A DNA stretch of 13,283 bases from Pseudomonas sp. (GTDB lineage: Bacteria; Pseudomonadota; Gammaproteobacteria; Pseudomonadales; Pseudomonadaceae). Position numbers and translations under genes: made by a program. Shown in pieces: positions 1 through 10,373 of the stretch (within the stretch, counting starts at the first letter, position 1; each line of letters begins with the position of its first letter). The notes under the pieces were generated by a model. That model was not told the origin of the DNA and did no database searches. It saw only the letters and a list, made by a program, of their open reading frames with translations. Location of the stretch: contig JARDZH010000011.1 of the NCBI GenBank assembly GCA_029240955.1, forward strand, positions 1 to 13,283, written 5' to 3'.

Positions 1-771
1 AGCTCGTATAAATGCACTACCGAGTTTTCATATGGGGTTCAGAACAACGTCGGCGTGTCCAAATCGGGCGACCTCGTTTACGCCATCGGAAATACCGGGC
101 TCGCATGGCAATGGTCCTTCAAGGACAACATCACCATACCCATTTATCCGGCTATTCGGCGAGAAGCGGGCGGATACGGATGGGATACCACAAGACACGT
201 GCTACGACTGATCAAGATAGCGGACGTAATCGATGCACAGAAAATCCCGGCAGGAGCACTGGGGGTTTTCCATGCAGACGGTGTCTCACCACTGGCAATG
301 GCCACCAACGGCACAACTATCGTCCCTCAATCATGCGAAACACCTGACATCAAAGTGGACATGGGCTCACATGACATAAGTGCTTTTTCCTATAACGGCG
401 CCTATTCGAAATCCGTCAACTTTGACATCAGCCTCAACAACTGCCCGACAGGCATAAACAAAGTAACTTATTCCCTACTGCCTACCTCAACTTCCCCCGC
501 GCAGAACGCCACGGCAGGCATCGTAAATCTGAGTGCAGATTCGACTGCTCAGGGTATGGCTTTGCAAGTACTCAACAGTGATGGAAACCCCCTGGTTTTG
601 AATCAAAGTCATGTGTTCACGGACTATCCCTCTGTGGGGGGCAACTTGAAGATCCCCCTGAGCGCTCGATACTTTCGCATCGCTGAAACCGCTGGCAATG
701 GTGGGTTTGACAAGGGCATGCGCGCCGGAACAGCCAACGCAACGATTGCGTTTATCATGAGTTACCTGTGA
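1..771 (+). CDS. Fimbrial tip adhesin / two-domain fimbrin, 3' part (5' end outside window)
   Basis: The reading frame is open from the first base to TGA at 769-771, so the gene starts upstream of the window; 256 codons are visible. The last ~145 residues look like a fimbrial pilin domain: a cysteine pair (visible residues 112 and 148), a glycine-rich stretch before the end (AETAGNGGF), and a terminal alternating strand ATIAFIMSYL with the penultimate-region tyrosine that chaperones recognise. The ~110 residues before it (Trp- and Tyr-containing, with a Cys at residue 5) would be the end of an N-terminal receptor-binding domain, as in FimH-type two-domain adhesins. This would be secreted to the periplasm and mounted at a fimbrial tip. 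The segment is clearly less GC-rich than the genes to its right, suggesting separate acquisition. It probably closes an upstream fimbrial operon. The pilin domain is well supported; the adhesin role and ligand are inference. Confidence 0.72.
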   Translation, partial: SSYKCTTEFSYGVQNNVGVSKSGDLVYAIGNTGLAWQWSFKDNITIPIYPAIRREAGGYGWDTTRHVLRLIKIADVIDAQKIPAGALGVFHADGVSPLAMATNGTTIVPQSCETPDIKVDMGSHDISAFSYNGAYSKSVNFDISLNNCPTGINKVTYSLLPTSTSPAQNATAGIVNLSADSTAQGMALQVLNSDGNPLVLNQSHVFTDYPSVGGNLKIPLSARYFRIAETAGNGGFDKGMRAGTANATIAFIMSYL

Positions 772-817
772 ATCCAAATGAGGCGTTGCGATAGCCGATT
801 GTTCGCGCAACCCTCTT

Positions 818-860
818 TAGGAATCGTCTGATTCTCGCCACACCCGGCCGCCCCTACTGT
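818..860 (+). promoter_or_regulatory. Putative RcsB-type box and promoter of the sensor-kinase operon
   Basis: The 15-base element TAGGAATCGTCTGAT (818-832) is followed at a fixed distance by a -10-like TACTGT (855-860). A -35 region would fall at 832-837 (TTCTCG, weak), leaving a 17-base spacer, so the box would abut or overlap the -35 as in activator-dependent promoters. The same element at the same distance to a -10-like hexamer occurs before the pilin gene. The core contains the inverted repeat GAATC-N4-GATTC. It resembles the enterobacterial RcsB box (GA.T..TCTGA type, recalled from memory). Binding is inferred, not shown. Confidence 0.5.
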
Positions 861-866
861 GCCGGC

Positions 867-3666
<2,800 letters not shown>

Positions 3667-3680
<14 letters not shown>

Positions 3681-4854
3681 TCTGCTGATTGTCGAAGATC
3701 ATCCGTTTCAGCATCTGTACTTGCAGAACCTGTTCAACGCGCTGGGCGTGTTCGATCTGGAGTTTGCCCGGGACGGCGAAGAAGCCTTGCGGCGCCTGCA
3801 GAATCGCGAATTCGATCTGGTGCTCACCGATCTGCTGATGCCGGGCATGGATGGCGTGCAGTTCATCCAGGGCCTTGCGGCGCAGAAGTCGCGTCCGGCT
3901 CTGGCGATCATGAGTGCTGCCTCCCGGCGCATGTTGATGGGCGCGAGTCTGGTGGCGAGCAACCTGCAAGTGAAGGTCATCGGGCTGATTTCCAAACCGG
4001 TCAACAGCGCGGCATTGCGCTGCCTGATCGAGCAGTTGCAGGCACTACGTCAGGACGTTGCGGTTACTGCGCATGCCGGTATCGATCGGCAGAGTCTTTT
4101 GCGTGCGCTGGATAACGCTGAGCTGCAAGCCTGGTTTCAACCCAAGAAGGCGCTGGACAATGGCCGCATCGTTGCCGCCGAAGCACTGGTGCGCTGGATG
4201 CATCCCGAACATGGCACCTTGTTGCCGGGAGCGTTCCTGCCAGCGCTGATCGCCCACGACCTTGAAGAACATCTGCTCTGGCGCATGCTCGAACAGGCGA
4301 TTGCCGCCCAATCGGTATGGCGCCAACAAGGCTATGACATTCCGGTGTCGATCAACCTGCCGACGCACCTGCTCAACAGCCACGACCTGCCTGATCGCAT
4401 ACTCGCGTTTGTCCTGCAACACGACGGGCTGCCGGCGCGGATCTGCTTCGAGCTGATGGAGTGCTCGGTGCCTGATGACATCAGTAATTTCTATGCCGGG
4501 GCCTGCCGCTTGCGCATCAAGGGTTTCGGCTTGTCCCAGGATGATTTCGGCAAGGGCTACAGTTCCTACATGAATCTGGTGTCGGCGCCCTTCACCGAAC
4601 TGAAAATCGACCGCGCGCTGGTGAAAGGTTGCAACAGCAACGCGGAACTGGCACAGGCGCTGACCAGTATCGTCACCCTCGGTCGGCAACTGGGCCTGAC
4701 GGTGGTGGCCGAAGGTGTGGAAACTGCGCAAGAACTTGCTCTGTTGCGTAAGATCGACTGCACTCAGGTCCAGGGTTTCCTGATCTCCCACGCGGTGTCT
4801 TCGGAGCAGTTCCAGCAGTTGCTCAGCCACGACGGCCCGGCGAATGTCTGGTGA
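3667..4854 (+). CDS. pvrR: Receiver-EAL response regulator, c-di-GMP phosphodiesterase (PvrR/RocR-like)
   Basis: The 395-residue protein has an N-terminal receiver (acceptor D55 in LTDLLMP) and a C-terminal EAL domain, the architecture and length of PvrR and RocR (about 390-400 residues). Every residue expected for metal-dependent hydrolysis of c-di-GMP to pGpG is present: E172 (EALVRW), N230 (SINLP), E262 (FELME), D292-D293 in DDFGKGYSS, K313 (ELKIDR), E349 (VAEGVET) and Q369 (VQGF). It should therefore be an active cytosolic phosphodiesterase gated by phosphorylation. No DNA-binding domain is present. Its ATG lies inside the end of the preceding kinase gene (14-base overlap), which implies translational coupling and pairs it with that kinase. 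Lowering c-di-GMP would oppose attachment, in contrast to the RcsB-like regulator. PvrR versus RocR naming cannot be settled by eye; the module with two kinases and an RcsB favours PvrR. Confidence 0.9.
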
Positions 4855-4900
4855 GCCGCAGCATGCGCTGGACGACCGTCACTTGCCATCGAGGTGATCT

Positions 4901-4942
4901 GTGTTCACTGGCCTAACCACTTTCACTGACCGGGCGCTTTGA
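4901..4942 (+). CDS. Possible 13-codon coupling ORF before the RcsC-like gene
   Basis: In the 87-base gap after the EAL gene, GAGGTGAT (4891-4898) is a near-perfect match to the 16S anti-Shine-Dalgarno. The GTG at 4901 lies 6 bases after GAGG, an ideal spacing. The frame encodes MFTGLTTFTDRAL and ends at TGA 4940-4942, which overlaps the ATG of the kinase gene as TGATG. The kinase gene has no ribosome binding site of its own just before its ATG. The simplest reading is that ribosomes load on this mini-ORF and re-initiate on the kinase. The peptide itself has no recognisable family and may only serve coupling. That the arrangement exists is direct observation; that it is translated is inference. 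Confidence 0.4.
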   Translation: MFTGLTTFTDRAL

Positions 4943-7900
4943 TGCCGCATCCCAATGCCTTTCTGGAGAAACTCGCCAGCAGTTCGCTGCGCCTGAACAA
5001 GGGCCTGCTGATACTCGCGGCGCTGGTTTTGCTGTTGCTGGGCATCAGCTATCTGGGTGTGCAGCGCATGGTCGAAGAGCAGCGCGATACCCTGCAGTTT
5101 CACTTCGCCCGGCTGATGGAAAACATCCGCGAGCAGGAAGCCTTTCTCGGCGCTGTTTCACGGGCCAGCGACAAAGGTGAGTACTTCCCCGAGACCGTGG
5201 CGCCGGCCGTTGTGCAAAGGCTTTTGCCTGAGGAAGGTCCGAATATTTATGAAGGTCGGGGCCTGCCCTTTTCGTTGCCGTTCAGCGTCAAGATCGATCC
5301 CGAGCGCATCGCCCCCAGCCAGTACCCCAAAGTGTTTGCCCTCGGCAGCTATCTCGCGGCTTATTACAGCGCTTTCTGGGCAGCGTCGCATTACCAGTCG
5401 CCGCAGGTGATCCTGCTCAACGGGCCGGACAATTTCGACATCGCCGTGCCCGCCGCCGGTCGTTTGCGCGGAGCGGGGCCGACGCCGATCAGCACCTTCG
5501 TCGAGATCATGACCCGGAAAAACCTGCAACGGCGCGCGCAGACTTCGGCGCAAGTGCACTGGGTGCCCTACCCGTTCGCTGAGGACGACAACGTTACCCC
5601 GAGTCTGCTCGCTTACGTGCGGATCAACCTGCACAAACCGACGCTGGCCATCGAAGGCTCGAACTCCTGGGTGGTGCTCGGTTCGCTGTTGAAGCTGTCG
5701 CAGGTCAACAACATCGAGCGCCTGATGGAGTGGTCGATCTACGATGACTTCACGCTGATCACGCCCAGCGGCACGGTGCTGATCGGAGAGTCCAGGCCCG
5801 ATCAGGTTCTCGATGAAGGCGCGAACCTGACCCGCGACGGTCTGGTGTTCAAGCTGAGCAGCCCCGGCGAACAGCACTGGACGGCGATCTATGTGATCAG
5901 CGTGCAGAGCTTTCTCGATTACGCGCTGTGGCCGTTGCTGTGCCTGCTGGGCCTGGTCCTGGCCCTGCTCGGTTGTGGCCGCGCGCTCAATCGCTGGTAC
6001 ACCGAGCGCGTCATCCTGCCCGCACAAAGTGCTCACGCGAGCATCGCCGAAAGCGAGGCGTTCAGCCGCGCGGTCATCGACACCGCACCCACCGGCCTGT
6101 GCGTGATCAGCCGCCGCGATCACCGGGTCTTGCTGGAAAATCAGCGCGCCCAGCAATGGCACGATACCGAGCAATTGATCAGCCTGCTCCACCGACAAGG
6201 CGCGACCGGGCATGGCCACGCTGAGCTTGAGATCGACGGCAGGCATTTGCACGTGGCCTTCGTTTCGACACGCTATCAGGGCCAGGACGCGTGGCTGTGT
6301 GCGCTGCACGATGTCACCCGCCATGTCGAAGATGCGGCGGAACTCGAAGTCGCCCGTCAGGCCGCCGATTCGGCCAATCAGGCCAAGAGCCGCTTTCTGG
6401 CAACCATGAGCCATGAAATCCGCACGCCGCTGTATGGCGTGCTCGGCACCCTGGAGCTGCTCGGCCTGACCGATCTCGCGCCGCGTCAGCAGGCCTATCT
6501 GGAGACCATTCAGCGCTCGTCCGCCAGCCTGTTCAAGCTGATCAGTGACGTGCTGGATGTGTCGAAGATCGAGGCCGGGCAGATGAATCTCGAGCTGCAA
6601 CCGTTCTGCCCGCTGGAACTGACCGAAGATGTGCTGCGCAGCTACGGCGCGTTTGCCCGTGGCAAAGGTCTGCAACTGTATGCCTGCATCGATGCGACGC
6701 TGCCGGATCAGTTGCTCGGTGATGCGCAGCGCATTCGCCAGATCCTCAACAACCTGCTGAGCAACGCGATCAAGTTCACCGATAACGGTCGCGTTGTGGT
6801 GCGCGTTCAGGTGCTGCAGAACGCTGACGGCCGCGCCGAGGTGCAGTGGCAGGTCAGCGATTCCGGCGTGGGCATTTCCCAGGCACAGCAAGAGCAATTG
6901 TTCGACCCTTTCTATCAAGTCAACGAGGCCGACAGTCACGCCGGTGCGGGTCTTGGTCTGGCGATTTGCAAGTGGCTGTGCGAGTTGATGCATGGTGAGT
7001 TGAACGTGATCAGCGAACCGGGGCTTGGCAGCCGCTTCAACTTGCAACTGAGCCTCGATTGCGCGCCGGGCAGCCTCGCCGATTGCCCATCATTCGAGGC
7101 CGGCAGCGCCGCCGTGTACGTACGCGCACCGGTGGCCGAACTGGCGCAGCATCTGCTCGGCTGGCTGAGCCGCTTTGGCCTCGATTGTCGTCTGGTAACC
7201 AACGAGCTGCCACCCTCCACGGCACTGCTGGTGGATCTTGCGCCACTGGCCAACGCCACGGTTTTCGATGGCGCACGAATCACTGCAATACCGGGCGGCC
7301 CCAACCCGGCGCAGGTCAGCGGCAAAGGCTGGCAGGTCGATGGCGACGATGTGCGCGCGATTGGCTGGGCGATTGCGCTGGCCCGACGCGACACTCATCA
7401 GCGCCGCGCGCCTTCGCCGCAGGAAAAGACCGGCGCGCTGAATCTGCGCGTGCTGGTGGCCGAGGACAATGCAATCAACGCGGCAATCATCCAGGAACAA
7501 CTGGAGGCGCTGGGCTGCTCGGTGATCGTTGCCGCCAATGGCGAGCAGGCCCTCGCGCAATGGGCACCGGGGCGCTTCGATCTGCTGCTGACCGACGTCA
7601 ACATGCCGATCATGAATGGCTACCAACTGGCCGCCGCACTGCGCGAGCAGGACGCGACGCTGCCGATCATCGGCGTCACCGCCAATGCCCTGCGCGAAGA
7701 AGGCGAACGCTGCGCCGCCGTCGGCATGAACGCCTGGCTGGTCAAACCGCTGAACCTGGCAACGCTACGCGCGCATTTGCAAAGCCACTGCCAGATTGCG
7801 TTCGCGCAGGTCGCTGACACCCCGCCGACACTGTCGCCGAAGATGCGTGAGCTGTTTGTCTCGACACTGCGCAAGGACATTCAAACCACCCTCAGCGCGC

Positions 7901-8103
7901 TGGATGCGGCCGACGCCAACAGCGTCGCGCAGCAGTTGCACAGCATGGCCGGGGCACTCGGCGCAGTGCAGGTCGAGGCGCTGGCCCAGGCGTTCGTCGG
8001 GCTGGAATGCCGCTTGACCGGCATGAGCATTACCCCGCCGTTGGCCCTTGAAGTTCGCCAGCAACTGGCGCGCCTGACTGACCTGCTCGACGCCCTTGAA
8101 TAA
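4942..8103 (+). CDS. rcsC: Hybrid sensor histidine kinase with C-terminal HPt (RcsC-like)
   Basis: From ATG 4942 (preferred over an adjacent TTG at 4939) the protein has 1053 residues. Membrane segments lie at about 21-39 and 328-350, bounding a ~290-residue periplasmic sensor. A PAS-like region (about 370-460) precedes HisKA with H491 in SHEIRTPLYGVLG. The ATPase domain has N-box NNLLSNAIKF (from N603), G1 DSGVGI (D640) and G2 GAGLGL (668). A degenerate ABL-like domain follows (about 722-820), then a receiver (D842, acceptor D885, K935). The HPt domain has H1000 in QLHSMAGALG. All relay sites His-Asp-His are thus present, and the next protein supplies the final Asp. In PA14 the matching protein acts as phosphorelay and phosphatase for RcsB. 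It is clearly a paralogue of the first kinase, from H-box through receiver. The start overlaps the stop of a mini-ORF; the RcsB-like gene starts 22 bases downstream. Confidence 0.87.
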   Translation: MPHPNAFLEKLASSSLRLNKGLLILAALVLLLLGISYLGVQRMVEEQRDTLQFHFARLMENIREQEAFLGAVSRASDKGEYFPETVAPAVVQRLLPEEGPNIYEGRGLPFSLPFSVKIDPERIAPSQYPKVFALGSYLAAYYSAFWAASHYQSPQVILLNGPDNFDIAVPAAGRLRGAGPTPISTFVEIMTRKNLQRRAQTSAQVHWVPYPFAEDDNVTPSLLAYVRINLHKPTLAIEGSNSWVVLGSLLKLSQVNNIERLMEWSIYDDFTLITPSGTVLIGESRPDQVLDEGANLTRDGLVFKLSSPGEQHWTAIYVISVQSFLDYALWPLLCLLGLVLALLGCGRALNRWYTERVILPAQSAHASIAESEAFSRAVIDTAPTGLCVISRRDHRVLLENQRAQQWHDTEQLISLLHRQGATGHGHAELEIDGRHLHVAFVSTRYQGQDAWLCALHDVTRHVEDAAELEVARQAADSANQAKSRFLATMSHEIRTPLYGVLGTLELLGLTDLAPRQQAYLETIQRSSASLFKLISDVLDVSKIEAGQMNLELQPFCPLELTEDVLRSYGAFARGKGLQLYACIDATLPDQLLGDAQRIRQILNNLLSNAIKFTDNGRVVVRVQVLQNADGRAEVQWQVSDSGVGISQAQQEQLFDPFYQVNEADSHAGAGLGLAICKWLCELMHGELNVISEPGLGSRFNLQLSLDCAPGSLADCPSFEAGSAAVYVRAPVAELAQHLLGWLSRFGLDCRLVTNELPPSTALLVDLAPLANATVFDGARITAIPGGPNPAQVSGKGWQVDGDDVRAIGWAIALARRDTHQRRAPSPQEKTGALNLRVLVAEDNAINAAIIQEQLEALGCSVIVAANGEQALAQWAPGRFDLLLTDVNMPIMNGYQLAAALREQDATLPIIGVTANALREEGERCAAVGMNAWLVKPLNLATLRAHLQSHCQIAFAQVADTPPTLSPKMRELFVSTLRKDIQTTLSALDAADANSVAQQLHSMAGALGAVQVEALAQAFVGLECRLTGMSITPPLALEVRQQLARLTDLLDALE

Positions 8104-8125
8104 TTTCACTCTGGATAAAGCACCC

Positions 8126-8773
8126 ATGGAAACCTTCAACGTTGTCATCGCCGATGATCATCCCATCGTCCTGCTGGGGGTGCGCGAGCTGGTCGAGCGC
8201 GACCGGCGCTTCAACGTGGTAGGCGAAGCGGTGTGCTCCGATGGCTTGATCGAATTGCTCAAGGCCCGGCCGGTAGACCTGTTGATTACGGATTTCAATA
8301 TGCCCGGCGACTCGCCCTACGGTGACGGTCTGAAACTGGTGGAGTACGTCACCCGGCACTTTCCCGCAGTGCGGGTACTGGTGCTGACCATGATTTCCAA
8401 CCCGCTGATCCTGACCCGCCTGCAAGAGCTCGGCGTACTCGCGGTCATTCAGAAAAGCCAATTGCACGTTGAAATAGAAGTGGCGCTCAAAGCCATCGCC
8501 AAGGGCAAGCGGATACGCGGCCATCAACCGGCGCCGACCTCTGTGCTGGACGACGGCGCCGATCTCGATGAACGCTTTTCCCGCCTATCGGCCAAGGAAC
8601 ATGAAATTCTGCGCTTGTTCGTTCAGGGGCAAGGCGTCAATGAAATTGCCCGGGGTTTGAACAGAAGTGCGAAAACAATCAGTACGCAGAAGATTTCGGC
8701 CATGCGCAAACTGGAAGTAAGCAGTGATCAGGAGTTGCTGGCTTATTGCATCGAACGCAACTTGTTCAATTAA
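8126..8773 (+). CDS. rcsB: RcsB-type response regulator (receiver + LuxR/NarL HTH)
   Basis: The 215-residue protein is a receiver with a C-terminal LuxR-type helix-turn-helix. The receiver has the acidic pair in IADDHPIVLLG and acceptor D56 in LITDFNMPGD; the following YGDG, RHFP and VLTM motifs are as in E. coli RcsB. The HTH reads RLSAKEHEILRLFVQG, then LNRSAKTIS and TQKISAMRKL; the recognition helix differs from E. coli RcsB at only a few positions. This is the expected final acceptor of the HPt in the preceding kinase and the activator of the fimbrial operon immediately downstream. ATG 8126 is chosen because GGATAAAG precedes it and the N-terminus then matches RcsB; a TTG at 8096 would add ten residues and overlap the kinase gene. 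An RcsB-box-like element lies 33 bases after its stop. Family assignment is firm; the target set is inferred. Confidence 0.92.
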   Translation: METFNVVIADDHPIVLLGVRELVERDRRFNVVGEAVCSDGLIELLKARPVDLLITDFNMPGDSPYGDGLKLVEYVTRHFPAVRVLVLTMISNPLILTRLQELGVLAVIQKSQLHVEIEVALKAIAKGKRIRGHQPAPTSVLDDGADLDERFSRLSAKEHEILRLFVQGQGVNEIARGLNRSAKTISTQKISAMRKLEVSSDQELLAYCIERNLFN

Positions 8774-8805
8774 CTCACCGTTATCGCTTGCAACTTCCCG
8801 GCTTC

Positions 8806-8848
8806 TAGGGATCGTCTGATGTTGCAATGTCGGTACGGGTTTTATCGT
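8806..8848 (+). promoter_or_regulatory. Putative RcsB-type box and promoter of the fimbrial operon
   Basis: TAGGGATCGTCTGAT (8806-8820) matches the element before the first kinase gene at 14 of 15 bases. A -10-like TATCGT (8843-8848) starts 37 bases after the box start, exactly the offset seen at the other site, although the sequence between differs. The -35 position would be 8820-8825 (TGTTGC) or, slightly shifted, TTGCAA (8822-8827). Transcription from here would give a leader of about 25 bases before the pilin ATG. It lies directly upstream of fimbrial genes and downstream of the rcsB-like gene. Binding by RcsB is inferred. Confidence 0.55.
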
Positions 8849-8879
8849 GTTGTCTTTACCCCACCAATGGAAAAGCAAC

Positions 8880-9467
8880 ATGAAAAAGCTGTCTCGCACG
8901 CTTCTCGCCCTGTCGATCTTCGCTGCCGGTAATGTTCTCGCGGCCGACCCGGTCGTGCCTACCAAGGCTGGCAGCGGCACCATCAACTTCACTGGCAACA
9001 TCAACAACGATGCCTGCTCGATCGAAGGCGCCGGCAAGGAAAAAACCATTTCGGTGAACATGGGCGAAGTGTCGATCAAGGACATGGGCACCGCTACCGC
9101 GCCAAAAGGCAACGGCACCCTGAGCGTCGAGAACTTCGACATGAAGATCAACTGTAACGCCGGTACCAAGGTGGCAATGATCTTCGAACCGACCAAACAG
9201 GGTGGTTCGGGCATCGCGACAGGCACCAAGGTGCTGAACCTGATCCAGGGCCTCGGCGCTGCGAAAGGCATCGGCATCGCGTTGCTGGACGCCAACGGCG
9301 AGGTGATCGATTTGACTTCGCCGACCACCGCTCGCATCGAAAACACCCTGCAGGACAGCAACACCACGCTGAAATTCTCGGCCGCCTACGTGACCACCGT
9401 CGATCCAAAACTGGCCGTGGCCGGCCGCGGCGACGCGACCCTGCCGTTCACCCTGCAATACGAATAA
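8880..9467 (+). CDS. Major fimbrial subunit (CupX1-type pilin)
   Basis: This 195-residue secreted pilin has a signal peptide (KK then a hydrophobic stretch, cleavage after VLA or VLAA at residues 21-22). The mature N-terminus has the alternating donor-strand pattern of GTINFTGNI. The single disulfide pair is C46 (NNDACSI) and C92 (KINCNAG). The C-terminus, GDATLPFTLQYE, carries the Gly and penultimate Tyr that chaperones bind. These are features of type 1/P-type fimbrins (Fimbrial family). ATG 8880 is chosen because it gives a proper signal peptide and follows GGAAAAG; an in-frame GTG at 8847 lies within the -10-like element and would spoil the signal. It heads the chaperone-usher operon and, with no other pilin following in the window, should be the main shaft subunit. 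A hairpin follows its stop, which would favour pilin over chaperone and usher expression. Confidence 0.92.
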   Translation: MKKLSRTLLALSIFAAGNVLAADPVVPTKAGSGTINFTGNINNDACSIEGAGKEKTISVNMGEVSIKDMGTATAPKGNGTLSVENFDMKINCNAGTKVAMIFEPTKQGGSGIATGTKVLNLIQGLGAAKGIGIALLDANGEVIDLTSPTTARIENTLQDSNTTLKFSAAYVTTVDPKLAVAGRGDATLPFTLQYE

Positions 9468-9489
9468 ACCGCGCGCTTCATCGAGCACT

Positions 9490-9520
9490 GTGCGGGGCTG
9501 AACGGCCCTGCACTTTCCTT
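9490..9520 (+). terminator. Hairpin between pilin and chaperone genes (attenuator or mRNA stabiliser)
   Basis: A nine-base-pair stem, GTGCGGGGC (9490-9498) with GCCCTGCAC (9505-9513), contains one G-U pair and a six-base loop. It is followed by TTTCCTT, a weak T-run. The position just after the pilin stop fits partial termination or protection of the pilin message, a common way to make much more pilin than usher. The hairpin is visible; strength and function are not. Confidence 0.45.
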
Positions 9521-9541
9521 CACTCTGTGCGGTAACTCTTC

Positions 9542-10288
9542 ATGTTTTTACGTTCTTCCCTGTCTCTTTGCGTCGGCCTTCTCGGCCTGTTCGTCGTCAA
9601 TCAGGCCATGGCCGGCATTTCCCTGAGCAGCACTCGGCTGATTTTCGATGGCAAGCACAAAGAAGCAGGCATCACCGTGCGCAACAGCGGTGCCGACGTG
9701 TTGGTTCAGTCCTGGGTCGACACCGACAACGACGAGGCCTCTGTGCCCTTCGCCGTCACTCCGCCGCTGGTGCGCGTCAGCGACAGCGAGCAGCAGATCC
9801 TGCGGGTCATCTACGAAGGCACTGGCATGCCCAGCGACCGCGAATCGGTGGTCTGGCTGAATGTCCAGGAAATCCCGCAGTCGGCGAAAACCGCGAACAC
9901 CCTGCAACTGGCGGTGCGTCAACGCATCAAGGTGTTCTTCCGCCCTGCCGGGCTGAACAACAGCGCCTATCAGGCACCGGCCGAGCTGACCTGGCGCCTG
10001 ACCGAACGCGCCGGCAAGAGCCTGCTGCTGGTGAATAATCCCGGCCTCTATCACGTGTCGATTGCCGATATCACCGTGCAATCCGGCACTACCAGCGAGC
10101 ATCCATTCGATTCGATGATGATCGCGCCCGGTGAACAAAAAGAGTTCGTTTTCAAACAAATTCACGCGGCCACTTCCGCGCGCCTGTCATTCAGCAGCAT
10201 CAACGACTATGGCGCCCGCGATCGTTATGTCGCGCAACTTTCCAGCAGCGCCGAAACAAGCGCCAATCCGGATAAAGAATCGCCGTAA
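9542..10288 (+). CDS. Periplasmic fimbrial chaperone, PapD/FimC type
   Basis: The 248-residue protein has a signal peptide ending AMA (residue 24), so the mature chain starts GISLSSTRLIF. In mature numbering this puts the subunit-anchoring Arg at position 8 (R32 of the precursor), as in PapD. The second anchoring basic residue is K130 in the signature RIKVFFRP. The strand before it (QQILRVIYEG, VVWLNVQEIP) and a short F1-G1 loop indicate the FGS subclass that serves rod-like fimbriae. The second immunoglobulin-like domain includes the NNPGLYHVSI stretch and ends with SINDYGA. It would hold unfolded pilin by donor-strand complementation and deliver it to the usher encoded next. The Shine-Dalgarno is weak (GCGGTAAC). 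The gap to the pilin gene is 74 bases and contains the hairpin; the gap to the usher gene is 85 bases. Confidence 0.94.
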   Translation: MFLRSSLSLCVGLLGLFVVNQAMAGISLSSTRLIFDGKHKEAGITVRNSGADVLVQSWVDTDNDEASVPFAVTPPLVRVSDSEQQILRVIYEGTGMPSDRESVVWLNVQEIPQSAKTANTLQLAVRQRIKVFFRPAGLNNSAYQAPAELTWRLTERAGKSLLLVNNPGLYHVSIADITVQSGTTSEHPFDSMMIAPGEQKEFVFKQIHAATSARLSFSSINDYGARDRYVAQLSSSAETSANPDKESP

Positions 10289-10351
10289 CTCGCGTGCCGC
10301 TTTAACAGCCGCACTTTCACTGTATTTCTCTTCGCTCCGTTAGTTCGTATC

Positions 10352-10360
10352 GGAGGTGAT
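10352..10360 (+). promoter_or_regulatory. Perfect Shine-Dalgarno before usher gene, unusually far from ATG
   Basis: GGAGGTGAT is complementary to the 3' end of 16S rRNA over nine bases, but 13 bases separate it from the usher ATG at 10374. No usable start lies nearer: the usher frame has a stop (TAG) at 10362-10364. A weaker GGG (10364-10366) sits at normal spacing. The long spacer may reduce usher translation, which suits a protein needed in few copies. Confidence 0.5.
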
Positions 10361-10373
10361 ATAGGGTTCCTGC

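Noticed and set aside
5158..7047. Antisense open frame of 629 codons opposite the RcsC-like gene
   Set aside because: Same cause: the sense strand carries all kinase motifs and the antisense product has none.
8096..8126. TTG 8096 as start of the RcsB-like gene
   Set aside because: ATG 8126 has a plausible ribosome binding site and aligns with the E. coli RcsB N-terminus.
8866..8872. Possible RsmA/CsrA site (ATGGA) before the pilin start
   Set aside because: A single short GGA motif without a hairpin loop or second site is too weak to report.
8847..8880. GTG 8847 as pilin start
   Set aside because: It overlaps the proposed -10 and adds residues ahead of a perfect signal peptide; ATG 8880 fits better.
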